DNA of 53,249 nucleotides from the NCBI RefSeq assembly GCF_003116015.1, contig NZ_LGQZ01000039.1:1-53249 (forward strand), given 5' to 3'. Made by a program: the position numbers and the translations under genes. Positions within the stretch are counted from its first letter, which is position 1; each line of letters starts with the position of its first letter. The notes under the pieces were generated by a model. It made no database searches and was not told the origin of the DNA. It worked only from the letters and a program-made list of their open reading frames with translations. Origin of the DNA: Azospirillum sp. TSO22-1. Lineage in GTDB: Bacteria > Pseudomonadota > Alphaproteobacteria > Azospirillales > Azospirillaceae. Shown here piece after piece: positions 7,738 to 14,984 of the stretch.

Positions 7738-9546
7738 ATGCCCCATCCGCCCGACACGCCCTCCCCCACCGAGCAGCGCCGCGCGGCGCTGCTCGGCGGC
7801 GCCGCGCTGGCCGGGCTGGCAGCGGCGGCGGTGGTGGCGGGCGCGGTGTGGATGGCCGCCCGCCCCGCCCTGCTCCTGATGGAGGAGCGCGCGGCGCACG
7901 ACCACGCGGCCGCCATGGCGGCGCTGCGGCTGGCGGAGGCGGTCGGGCGGCTGGCCGCCGCGACGCCGCCGCTGGCCGACGCCCGCACCGGCGCCGCCCG
8001 CCTCGCCGCCCGCACCGAGCTGCACGGGCAGGCGCGCGACATCGCCGGCCTCGCGGCGGAGGTCGGGCAGAGCGGGCTGCACCGCGCCACCATCGAGGGG
8101 CTGCGCCGCCCGCTGTCCGGCCTGGGCGGCGAGGTCGAGGAGCTCGACCGCGCCGTCGAGGCGCGCATCGCCGCCGAAGCGGAGTTGCACAACGCCCTGA
8201 GCCAGGTGCCCGAGCGCCACGCCGCGCTTCGCGCCGCCCTGGCGCCGCTGGCCCCGGAAGCGCTGGCCCAGGCGCCGGCGGCCGGCCCGCGCGCCGCCGC
8301 ACTGCTGGCCGCGCGCGACGGCATCGCCGAGCGCGCGCAACGGCTGGCGGACCGGCTGCTCACCGGCAGCGGCGACGTGGATGGCTTCCGCGCCGACGCG
8401 CGGGCGATGGAAGGGCTGCTCGACCAATTGCCGATCGGTCCGGCCAGCGTCGGCCGCGCGGAGGCGGCGCGCGAGTTGATGGCGTTCGGCCTCGATCCCG
8501 GCAACGTCTTCGAGTTGCGGCAGGAACTGGTCCGGCTCAACGGCCTGATCGCCGAGCGCGCCCGCATCGGACGCGCCAAGGCGGAGGAGGTGTCGCAGCT
8601 CGCCCGCCGCGCCGCCGACGGGCTTGGCGACGCCGCCGACGCCGACCGCGCCAACGCCACCGCCCTGCTGCGCGCCGCGCCGGTGCTCGCCGCGACGCTG
8701 GCCGGCCTGGCGGTGCTGGTCGCCGGCGCGCGCCGGCCGGCCGAACCGTCCCCGCCGGAGGAGCCCGACGCGGCACCGACGGACGACGCCCCGGCCGGCC
8801 TGCGCGTGCTGCTGGCCGAGGACGAGCGCATGACCCAGGCGGTGGCCGCCGCCCTGCTGCGCCGCGCCGGGCACGCGGTGACCGTGGTGGACGATGGCCG
8901 CGCCGCGCTGGAGGCGGTGCGGGCGCAGCCGTTCGACCTCGTGCTGCTCGATCTGCGCATGCCGGAGATGGACGGCGTCGAGGCGCTGCGCCGCATCCGC
9001 GCCCTGCCCGACCGCGCGCGGGCGGCGGTCCGCGTCGTCGTGCTGACCGCCAGCGCCGTGCCGGAAGACGCCGACCGCTGCCGCGCCGCCGGCGCCGACG
9101 CCGTGCTGGCCAAGCCGCTGCGGCTCGACGCCCTGCTGCCGGTGCTGGAAGGCCGCGCCGCGCCGGACGCGGCGGAGGCGGCGCCGGTGTTCGATCCGGC
9201 GGCGCTGGACCCGATGCTCGACGCCCTGCCGCCGCCGCGCGTGGCGGCGCTGATCGCCAGCACGCTGAAAGCGCTGGGCGACTACCGGGAGACGCTGCGC
9301 ACGGCGTGGGCCGCGGGCGACCGCGCAGGCGTCGGCGCCATGGCGCACAAGGTGGCCGGGGTGGCCGGCGTCTATGGGTGCCTGGCGTTGCGTCAGGCGG
9401 CGCAGGCGCTGGAGCGCGCCGTGGAGGCGGGCGACGCCGATCCGGCGGCCCTGATGAAAGCGCTGGATGCGGCCTACGGCCCGGCGCTGGCGGCGCTGGA
9501 GCGCGAACGGGGCCTGCTGCCCGCCGCCCCGCCGGTGGCGGATTAG
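7738..9546 (+). CDS. Membrane receiver-HPt phosphorelay protein lacking a kinase domain
   Basis: 602 residues. Membrane helices at about 19-42 and 314-330 enclose an Ala-rich helical region resembling the sensor of TorS-type kinases. After the second helix come a receiver domain (Glu361/Asp362, acceptor Asp405 in LLDLRMPEMDG, Thr437, Lys459) and an HPt domain with AHKVAGVAGVYG (His537). HisKA and HATPase are absent, where a TorS protein would carry them between helix 2 and the receiver. It therefore needs a kinase in trans; neighbouring kinases at 5528 and 1527 lack receivers. The ATG at 7738 gives a sensible N-terminal signal anchor. Its stop overlaps the convergent carboxypeptidase stop. 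Confidence 0.8.
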   Translation: MPHPPDTPSPTEQRRAALLGGAALAGLAAAAVVAGAVWMAARPALLLMEERAAHDHAAAMAALRLAEAVGRLAAATPPLADARTGAARLAARTELHGQARDIAGLAAEVGQSGLHRATIEGLRRPLSGLGGEVEELDRAVEARIAAEAELHNALSQVPERHAALRAALAPLAPEALAQAPAAGPRAAALLAARDGIAERAQRLADRLLTGSGDVDGFRADARAMEGLLDQLPIGPASVGRAEAARELMAFGLDPGNVFELRQELVRLNGLIAERARIGRAKAEEVSQLARRAADGLGDAADADRANATALLRAAPVLAATLAGLAVLVAGARRPAEPSPPEEPDAAPTDDAPAGLRVLLAEDERMTQAVAAALLRRAGHAVTVVDDGRAALEAVRAQPFDLVLLDLRMPEMDGVEALRRIRALPDRARAAVRVVVLTASAVPEDADRCRAAGADAVLAKPLRLDALLPVLEGRAAPDAAEAAPVFDPAALDPMLDALPPPRVAALIASTLKALGDYRETLRTAWAAGDRAGVGAMAHKVAGVAGVYGCLALRQAAQALERAVEAGDADPAALMKALDAAYGPALAALERERGLLPAAPPVAD

Positions 9547-10895
9547 GTCCGGTCGGCGGCCGTCGGCGCCAGGGCGACGCAGCGCTGGCCGCTCTTCAGC
9601 AGCGCGGTGCAGGCGCTGCGGGCGGCCTTCTCGTCCAGGCCGGTCAGGCGGGCCCGGTACATCTTGCCCTTCTTGCTGGAGATCTCGACGACGCTCGGCT
9701 TGGCGGCGGAGAGCAGGCGCGGCAGCTTCTGCGACGCCTGGGTCAGCGCCTTCTGCCCGGCGGCCTTGGTGCCGAAGGCGCCGACCTGCACGGTCCAGCC
9801 CTCGGCGCCGCGGGCCGGCGTCGCCGGCGCCACGGCCGCGGCGAGCTGGGCGATCGACTGCGGCTTCGGATCGACCTTCTTCGGGGCCGGCGCGGCCTTC
9901 TTCACGGCGCGCGGCGCCGGCCGCGGCTCGTCCTCGTCGTCCTCATCCGCGGCCTGGGCGATCTGCGGCGCCGGCACGGCCTGCGCCACCACCGGGGCGT
10001 CGGGGTCGCCCCCCTTGCCGCGGCGCAGCTTGGCGAACGCCTCGTCGAGCAGCACCGCCATGCGGTTGTCGCGCGACACCGCCGACTTGCCGCCCATCAC
10101 CACCGCGATCAGCCGGTGCCCGTCGCGCGCCACCGAGGCGGCGAGGTTGAAGCCGGAGGCCACGGTATAGCCGGTCTTGATGCCGTCCATGCCCTCATAG
10201 CGCAGCATCAGGCGGTTGTGGTTGCGCAGCGAGCGGCCGCCGTACACGAAGTTGCGGCGGCTGAAATACGGGTAGTACTTCGGATGGTCCTTGAGCAGCG
10301 CCTGGCTGAGCACCGCAAAGTCGCGCGCCGTGCTCACCTGCTCCGGGTTGGGCAGGCCGTTCGGGTTGCGGAAGACGGTGCGCTTCATGCCCAGTTCGCG
10401 CGCCTTGCGGGTCATCGTCTCGGCGAAGCGGGCCTCGCTGCCGCCCAGCGCCTCGGCCAGCACCACCGCGGCGTCGTTGGCCGACTTGGTGACGAGGCCG
10501 AGGATCGCCTGCTCCACCCGGATGGTCGAGCCGGGACGCAGGCCGAGCTTGGTCGGCGACTGCGACGACGCGTACTCCGACACCGGCAGCGCCTGGTCGA
10601 GCGTCAGCCGCCCTTCGTCCAGCGCGTCGAAGGTGAGGTAGAGCGTCATCATCTTGGTCAGCGACGCCGGCGGCGTCAGGGCGTCGGCGTCGTGCTCGTG
10701 CAGCACCTCGCCGGTGCGGGCGTCGATCACGATGGCCTCGTAGCGGGCGGCCAGCGCCGGGGCGGCACCGGTCAGCGCGGCAAAGACGAACGCCGCAACC
10801 GGGGTTCGCAGGAACGCGACCGCGGCCGGCCCGCACCGCACGGCCTGGACGAGTTGAGCCAAGGCGAAGTGCGCGCGGCGCTGCGTCACGGTCAT
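9543..10895 (-). CDS. D-alanyl-D-alanine carboxypeptidase (S11/PBP5 type) with SPOR domain
   Basis: 450 residues. A membrane-spanning signal (about 30-50, cleavage likely after ALAA) is followed by a penicillin-binding domain with the three active-site motifs: SLTK (Ser78-Lys81), SAN (138-140) and KTG (240-242). A Pro/Ala-rich acidic linker (about 300-365) leads to a C-terminal SPOR domain (about 370-445) that would bind denuded septal peptidoglycan. Function: trimming of pentapeptide side chains in the periplasm. Starts at ATG 10895 with GGGGG upstream. Stop codons with the convergent gene overlap in the sequence TTAG. Confidence 0.92.
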   Translation of the reverse strand: MTVTQRRAHFALAQLVQAVRCGPAAVAFLRTPVAAFVFAALTGAAPALAARYEAIVIDARTGEVLHEHDADALTPPASLTKMMTLYLTFDALDEGRLTLDQALPVSEYASSQSPTKLGLRPGSTIRVEQAILGLVTKSANDAAVVLAEALGGSEARFAETMTRKARELGMKRTVFRNPNGLPNPEQVSTARDFAVLSQALLKDHPKYYPYFSRRNFVYGGRSLRNHNRLMLRYEGMDGIKTGYTVASGFNLAASVARDGHRLIAVVMGGKSAVSRDNRMAVLLDEAFAKLRRGKGGDPDAPVVAQAVPAPQIAQAADEDDEDEPRPAPRAVKKAAPAPKKVDPKPQSIAQLAAAVAPATPARGAEGWTVQVGAFGTKAAGQKALTQASQKLPRLLSAAKPSVVEISSKKGKMYRARLTGLDEKAARSACTALLKSGQRCVALAPTAADRT

Positions 10896-10963
10896 GATGC
10901 CCCCGGAAATCGACCTGTGTCGACCAACAAACGCAATGGTAAATACGAGTGGAATCAGTGTCT

Positions 10964-10988
10964 AGCAGGAATTCGTTAATTTCCTGCT
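10964..10988. promoter_or_regulatory. Inverted repeat in the divergent carboxypeptidase/lipoprotein region
   Basis: AGCAGGAA, 9-bp spacer, TTCCTGCT: perfect 8-bp arms within the 217-bp region between the carboxypeptidase (minus) and the lipoprotein gene (plus). It could be an operator or a terminator-like hairpin; nothing decides between them. Confidence 0.3.
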
Positions 10989-11112
10989 TTGCGATTTCCG
11001 GCCACCGTCGATGAAAATGGGTTAGGCTGCTCGCCGGACCGGGGCCTGCCGCGTTGTGCGGTGAGGGGCCCGCCTCGTCCGTGGGACCCTTCCATGGGAC
11101 AGGGGGGACGCG

Positions 11113-11841
11113 ATGACGCAGACGACGGCGACAAGGGCGGCAACAAGGCTGGGCTGGACTTTGGCGGGCGCGATGCTGGCCGCCGGTTGCGCCTCGTCGG
11201 GGCCCACCGACAACCCGGTGGCGCGGCGGATGAGCTGGATCAGCTACGTCAGCGGCGACGACCTGCGGACGTCGTGCCGCAGCGACGGGCCGGAGCGCTA
11301 CCGGCTGGTGTTCAACGCCGACTACAACCAGCACGTCCGCACCTACGACCTGACCGCCGATCCGGCGGACGGCGGCGCCGTGCTGGAGGCGCGGGTGATC
11401 CAGGCGACCGACCTCGCCCGCATGGACGCCTCCGACCCGCTGGCCAACCTGCGCGGCGCCAAGGCGCAGACCAAGCTGACGGCGCCGCAGTTCGCCGCCT
11501 TCATCGCCTCGCTGACCGAGAGCGGCGCCTTCGACGGCGTGCCCGACCGGCTGCGGCTGCGCTCCAACGGCATCTACTGGCTGGTCAACGGCTGCCACGG
11601 CGGGCGGTGGTTCTTCTCCGCCTACCCCTACCCGGATCACCGTTTCGTCGATGTCCGCTTCGCCGACCCGCTGGCGGCGCTCGACGGCACCGGCGTGCCC
11701 TTCCCCGCCCTGCCGGCGCCCGGCACGCGGTCGGACCGCCCACGCGACGACCCGGGCGCGGACTTCCAGATCGACGTCGATGCCAACGGCGTCATCGGCC
11801 CGACGCGCCTGTTCGGGCCATGGACGCTGGCGGGCCGCTAG
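11113..11841 (+). CDS. Predicted lipoprotein of unknown function
   Basis: 242 residues starting with a short basic region, a hydrophobic stretch (13-25) and a lipobox LAAGC (Cys26), so probably exported and lipidated. The mature part has no domain I recognise. It contains WISYVSGDDLRTSC, a hydrophobic central region and a conserved-looking segment NGIYWLVNGCHGGRWFFSAYPYPD with a Cys that could pair with an earlier one. The end, FQIDVDANGVIGPTRLFGPW, is compact and beta-rich. The stop codon is inside a perfect 11-bp hairpin shared with the hairpin cluster downstream. Confidence 0.75.
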   Translation: MTQTTATRAATRLGWTLAGAMLAAGCASSGPTDNPVARRMSWISYVSGDDLRTSCRSDGPERYRLVFNADYNQHVRTYDLTADPADGGAVLEARVIQATDLARMDASDPLANLRGAKAQTKLTAPQFAAFIASLTESGAFDGVPDRLRLRSNGIYWLVNGCHGGRWFFSAYPYPDHRFVDVRFADPLAALDGTGVPFPALPAPGTRSDRPRDDPGADFQIDVDANGVIGPTRLFGPWTLAGR

Positions 11842-11952
11842 AGCGGATTGCCATCCGCTCTAGCTTCATATGGCCTCACACGCCGGCCGGGCTTCGGGCA
11901 CATGCGTGCCCGGGACCGCCGTCGCGGTCCAGATCGGATCGCAATCCGATCT
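11838..11952. repeat. Cluster of four hairpins between convergent genes, two of one repeat family
   Basis: Hairpin 1, 11838-11863: CTAGAGCGGAT-TGCC-ATCCGCTCTAG, 11-bp perfect stem containing the lipoprotein stop. Hairpin 2, 11895-11912: CGGGCAC-ATGC-GTGCCCG. Hairpin 3, 11913-11930: GGACCGC-CGTC-GCGGTCC. Hairpin 4, 11931-11952: AGATCGGAT-CGCA-ATCCGATCT, overlapping the stop of the Anbu-like gene. Hairpins 2-4 abut without a spare base. Hairpins 1 and 4 share the pattern TAGAnCGGATTGCnATCCGnTCT when each is read in the direction of its own gene. No T-tract follows, so this is either a bidirectional terminator or REP-like palindromes. Confidence 0.75.
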
Positions 11953-12694
11953 AATCCTTCTGGCGCAGCGCCTCGGGCACCAGCGTCTCGACCCACGGTC
12001 CGTCCGGCATGCGGCGGACCAGGTCGGTGATGTTGCGGTTCCACCACAGGCGCTGCTCGACCAGGTCGTCGTAGTCGAAGTTGGTCTGCCGCCACGCCCG
12101 CCCGGCGCGGTCGTAGCTGACCATGTCGATGGGGAAGCCGACGTCGTTCGAGGAATAGCGGGTGGAATCGAAGGACAGATAGGCGATCTTCAGCGCCGTC
12201 GACATGTCGGTGTCGTACTTCAGCGCGCGGTCGAGGATCGGCTTGCCGTAGGCGGTGGCGCCGATCGACAGGTAGGGCGTGCGCTCGTCCACCTCGATCC
12301 AGTTGCCCTCGGGATAGATCAGGTACATGCCCGGCTCGTCGTCCTCGGCCAGCTGGCCGCCGATGATGGCGTGCAGGTTGAAGTGCAGCTTGGACGCCTC
12401 CAGCGCCTCCTTGTCCTCGGCCGAGACCTGGCGCAGGCACTGCGAGAAGGCGGTGACCGCGTCCAGCATGGTGGCGAAGCTCTCGCCCCGGCGGTGCCCC
12501 ATGTCGCGGCGCAGGTAGGCCAGCGTCTTGTCGCGCACGCTGCGCAGGCCGGAGTTCAGGATGAAGAAGCGGTCGCCGCCCGCCCCCATCATGGTCACCT
12601 TGCGCGCCGAGGAAAGCTGCGTGCCGCTGGTGATGCGGCCGTCCGACAGGCCGATCAGGCCGTCGCGGGTCTTGATGCCGAGGCAATAGGTCAT
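11951..12694 (-). CDS. Anbu/COG3484-type proteasome-like peptidase
   Basis: 247 residues beginning MTYCLGIKTRDGLIGLSDGR. If Met1 is removed, Thr1, Asp17 (LSDGR) and a Lys at about 31 occupy the positions of the proteasome beta-subunit catalytic residues Thr1/Asp17/Lys33, so it is an N-terminal nucleophile hydrolase of the Anbu (predicted proteasome-type protease) family. Family length is about 245 residues. The canonical Anbu operon has transglutaminase, alpha-E and ATP-grasp genes; none is present here, and the gene stands alone next to the phasins. Substrate unknown. The start ATG at 12694 is the one that exposes the Thr. Confidence 0.75.
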   Translation of the reverse strand: MTYCLGIKTRDGLIGLSDGRITSGTQLSSARKVTMMGAGGDRFFILNSGLRSVRDKTLAYLRRDMGHRRGESFATMLDAVTAFSQCLRQVSAEDKEALEASKLHFNLHAIIGGQLAEDDEPGMYLIYPEGNWIEVDERTPYLSIGATAYGKPILDRALKYDTDMSTALKIAYLSFDSTRYSSNDVGFPIDMVSYDRAGRAWRQTNFDYDDLVEQRLWWNRNITDLVRRMPDGPWVETLVPEALRQKD

Positions 12695-12879
12695 GAGGCG
12701 GTGCGTTCCCGAGAGTGTCCCGCCGTCCCAGGGTCGCGCTGCGGCATCCCGCCGCAGGTCTTACGGCCTCTGGCGGCAACGCATCCGGCGGACGGTTCGG
12801 GTAGGATTGGGCACGCGCGCCGGTAAAGCTTTCGTTAAGCAAAGCTTCGCGCACGAAGCTCGGCAAGTTTCGAATGTTT

Positions 12880-12951
12880 TTGTGCAGTGCACAATTTTTC
12901 CGTTGACTCTTGCCTCCTTCTTGATCACATTGGCGATGCTGCACCGCAACA
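12880..12951 (+). promoter_or_regulatory. Phasin 1 promoter with two PhaR-like operators
   Basis: 12880-12894 TTGTGCA-G-TGCACAA; -35 TTGACT 12903-12908; -10 CACATT 12926-12931 (17-bp spacing); second palindrome 12937-12951 TGCTGC-ACC-GCAACA, one base from perfect, just after the expected transcript start. This occupies the 325-bp gap (12695-13019) between the Anbu-like gene and phasin 1; the rest of the gap shows no gene. The second box matches CTGC-N3-GCA(G), so repression by PhaR at the start site is likely by analogy. Confidence 0.7.
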
Positions 12952-13019
12952 TCCAACCGCGTCGACACTCCGCCGTTGAGGTCCGATGCGGGACGTCGTC
13001 AACGAAGGAAGGCGCCACC

Positions 13020-13565
13020 ATGACCACTGCCGCGACCACTGCCGCTCTCAAGGCCAAGCCCGCCGCCAAGCTGATCATCGAGGACGTCGCCGCCCAGGCG
13101 AAGGACCACTTCGAGGGCATCGTCAAGGCCGGCCAGGAGCAGGCCACCAAGCACTTCGAGCAGACCGTCGCCGCGACCAAGGAGCAGGTCGAGAAGGCCT
13201 CGGCCCAGCTGCTGAAGAGCTACGAGGAATACACCGCGTTCAGCAAGGCGAACGTCGACGCCCTGCTGAAGTCCGGCACCATCGCCGCCAAGGGCGCCGA
13301 GGACATCAACAAGGAGCTGGTCGCCTTCGCCCAGGCCTCGTTCGACAAGTCCGTGGCCGCCGGCCGTGCGCTGCTGTCGGCGAAGTCGATCAACGAGGTG
13401 GTCGAGCTGCAGAACAGCTACGCCAAGCAGAGCTTCGACTCGCTGGTCGCCGAGGCCACCAAGCTGCAGGAGCTGTCGGTCAAGGTCGCCAACGAGGCGT
13501 TCGCCCCGCTGAACGCCCGCGTCAACGCGGCGGTCGAGAAGTTCGCCAAGCCGCTCGCTGCCTAA
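13020..13565 (+). CDS. Phasin family protein (phasin 1)
   Basis: 181 residues, Ala/Lys/Glu-rich and almost wholly helical, typical of Phasin_2 (PF09361) proteins that coat polyhydroxyalkanoate granules in the cytoplasm. Starts at the ATG at 13020 behind AAGGAAGG; the frame is open upstream but crosses the promoter. From EKASAQLLKSYEE to the C-terminal KPLAA it aligns without gaps to the phasin at 13835-14311, so the two are a tandem duplication. Phasin 1 has about 23 extra N-terminal residues. A GC-rich hairpin follows at 13593-13624 and the next phasin has its own promoter, so the genes are separate units. Confidence 0.93.
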   Translation: MTTAATTAALKAKPAAKLIIEDVAAQAKDHFEGIVKAGQEQATKHFEQTVAATKEQVEKASAQLLKSYEEYTAFSKANVDALLKSGTIAAKGAEDINKELVAFAQASFDKSVAAGRALLSAKSINEVVELQNSYAKQSFDSLVAEATKLQELSVKVANEAFAPLNARVNAAVEKFAKPLAA

Positions 13566-13592
13566 GCGACGCGGTTCCATCCTGGTGAAGGC

Positions 13593-13624
13593 ACGGCCCG
13601 GCGGTCTTCGTACCGCCGGGCCGT
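13593..13624 (+). terminator. GC-rich hairpin after phasin 1
   Basis: ACGGCCCGGCGGT, loop CTTCGT, ACCGCCGGGCCGT: a 13-bp perfect stem 28 bp after the phasin 1 stop. There is no T-run, so termination may be weak or the hairpin may protect the 3' end of this abundant mRNA. Confidence 0.65.
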
Positions 13625-13659
13625 CGCCGTGTACGGGGCCCGTGAAAGCGCCTCCGTTC

Positions 13660-13737
13660 TTTTTGTGCAGTGCACAAAAATCCCGTTGACTCCCCCGCCG
13701 GACCGCCTATATTGAAGGCATATGCTGCACCGCAGCA
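13660..13737 (+). promoter_or_regulatory. Phasin 2 promoter with two PhaR-like operators
   Basis: 13660-13680 is a perfect 21-bp palindrome: arms TTTTTGTGCA and TGCACAAAAA around a single G. It abuts -35 TTGACT (13686-13691); -10 TATATT lies at 13708-13713 (16-bp spacing). The second, perfect palindrome TGCTGC-ACC-GCAGCA is at 13723-13737, at or just past the transcript start. Centres are 60 bp apart. This is the best-formed copy of the element also seen at phasin 1 and at 1425-1500. Confidence 0.75.
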
Positions 13738-13771
13738 AAAGACCCGGGACCATCACGGGTCCGGGCTTTTA
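13737..13771 (+). terminator. Terminator-like hairpin in the phasin 2 leader
   Basis: AAAAGACCCGGGACC, loop ATCAC, GGGTCCGGGCTTTT: an imperfect stem with A/T flanks and a T-run, between the promoter and the phasin 2 start codon (about 65 nt further on). It has the form of an intrinsic terminator inside a 5' leader, so it may attenuate transcription or stabilise the mRNA. Confidence 0.45.
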
Positions 13772-13834
13772 CCTTCCGCGATCCGGTTGCCTGGTGAGGG
13801 GTCGGCGCGCGGTACCAGACACGGGAACACGGAC

Positions 13835-14311
13835 ATGAACGACAAGATCGCCGCCGCTCAGAAGGTTTTCGAGGACGTCGTCGGCCAGACCAAGCAGAGC
13901 CTCGAGGGCTACGCCAAGGCCCAGCAGGAGCAGATCCAGAAGGCCTCGGCCCAGCTGCTGAAGAGCTACGAGGAGCTGAACACGCTGGCCAAGGGCAACG
14001 TCGAGGCCGTCGTGCAGTCGGGCACCATCGTCGCCAAGGGCGCCGAGGAGGCCGGCAAGCAGGTCGCCGCCTTCACCCAGTCCTCGCTGGAGCAGAGCCT
14101 CGCCATCGGCAAGTCGGCGCTGGCGGTCAAGTCGATCCGCGAGCTGGTCGACCTGCAGAACGCCTACCTGAAGTCCTCGCTGGACGCGCTGGTCGCCGAG
14201 AGCACCAAGCTGCAGCAGCTGTCGATCAAGGTCACCAACGAGGCGCTCGCCCCGCTGAACGCCCGCGTCAACGTGGCCGTCGAGAAGCTGGGCAAGCCGC
14301 TGGCCGCCTAA
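13835..14311 (+). CDS. Phasin family protein (phasin 2)
   Basis: 158 residues, helical and Ala/Glu/Lys/Gln-rich, Phasin_2 family, lacking Cys and Trp. Starts at ATG 13835 (MNDKIAAAQKVFEDV); the frame is open upstream but passes through the promoter. It shares KASAQLLKSYEE, SGTI-AKGAE, STKLQ, NEA-APLNARVN and a KPLAA end with phasin 1. It would bind the PHB granule surface. The promoter is close to consensus and the transcript ends in a strong terminator, consistent with high expression when PHB accumulates and PhaR is titrated onto granules (known for PhaR, inferred here). Confidence 0.93.
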   Translation: MNDKIAAAQKVFEDVVGQTKQSLEGYAKAQQEQIQKASAQLLKSYEELNTLAKGNVEAVVQSGTIVAKGAEEAGKQVAAFTQSSLEQSLAIGKSALAVKSIRELVDLQNAYLKSSLDALVAESTKLQQLSIKVTNEALAPLNARVNVAVEKLGKPLAA

Positions 14312-14333
14312 TACGGCTCGCAGCCTGACGAAC

Positions 14334-14365
14334 GAAGGCCCGGAGGCGCCCGCCTCCGGGCCTTC
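14334..14365 (+). terminator. Intrinsic terminator of phasin 2
   Basis: GAAGGCCCGGAGGCG, CC, CGCCTCCGGGCCTTC: a 15-bp inverted repeat 22 bp after the stop codon, followed by TTCGTTTTC. A good rho-independent terminator. Confidence 0.85.
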
Positions 14366-14649
14366 TTCGTTTTCGGTGCCGCCTCGGGTCCTCATTGGTG
14401 GAGCCCGACTTTTGTCACCGCACCCGGTGCCGTCCGACGTTCATAGCTGTTGGCACAGCTGTCGGGCGGAAGCGGACCGGCGGGATAGGCGGAGCGGCGG
14501 TTTGCCCTATTCGGAGGTAACAAGCCGTGGCTCGATCCAATGGGGCTTCTCCCAAATGGAGAGCAAACGCATTCGGCCCCTTCCCTCCGCGCCTGGAGTG
14601 CTCATATCATTGAAGCGATGCGCATCGCTGAGATCACCTGCTAGGGGCC
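14366..14649. other. Upstream region of clpS with a 16-bp palindrome
   Basis: 284 bp without a gene. It contains a perfect palindrome AGCGATGCGCATCGCT at 14614-14629, ending 20 bp before the clpS ATG, and a shorter inverted repeat CTCCCAAATGGAG near 14550-14562. AGGGG at 14643-14647 is the clpS ribosome site. I could not place a confident promoter. Confidence 0.5.
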
Positions 14650-14976
14650 ATGGCCGATTCCGACAGAAACGGGGATGAGGGCACCGGGACGGGAGTGGTC
14701 ATCAAGGCCAAGCCCAAGACCAAAAAGCCCTCCATGTACAAGGTCTTGATGCTGAACGACGACTACACCCCGATGGAGTTCGTCGTTCACGTGTTGGAGC
14801 GTTTCTTCAGCAAATCGCGCGAGGAGGCTACGACGATCATGCTGCATGTGCACCGCCGGGGCGTGGGCGTGTGCGGCGTGTTCACGTACGAGGTCGCGGA
14901 GACCAAGGTGACGCAAGTCATGGACTTCGCACGCCAACACCAGCACCCGCTGCAATGCACGCTTGAGAAGGATTAG
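14650..14976 (+). CDS. clpS: ATP-dependent Clp protease adaptor ClpS
   Basis: 108 residues. After a variable, charged N-terminus (1-27) comes the ClpS core: [23 protein letters not shown], with the [10 protein letters not shown] hydrophobic pocket that recognises N-degrons, then the [19 protein letters not shown] segment and a C-terminal helix. It delivers N-end-rule substrates to ClpA. It is encoded 8 bp before clpA and surely co-transcribed with it; the ClpA ribosome site lies within the end of clpS. Confidence 0.97.
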   Translation: MADSDRNGDEGTGTGVVIKAKPKTKKPSMYKVLMLNDDYTPMEFVVHVLERFFSKSREEATTIMLHVHRRGVGVCGVFTYEVAETKVTQVMDFARQHQHPLQCTLEKD

Positions 14977-14984
14977 ATACGCAC

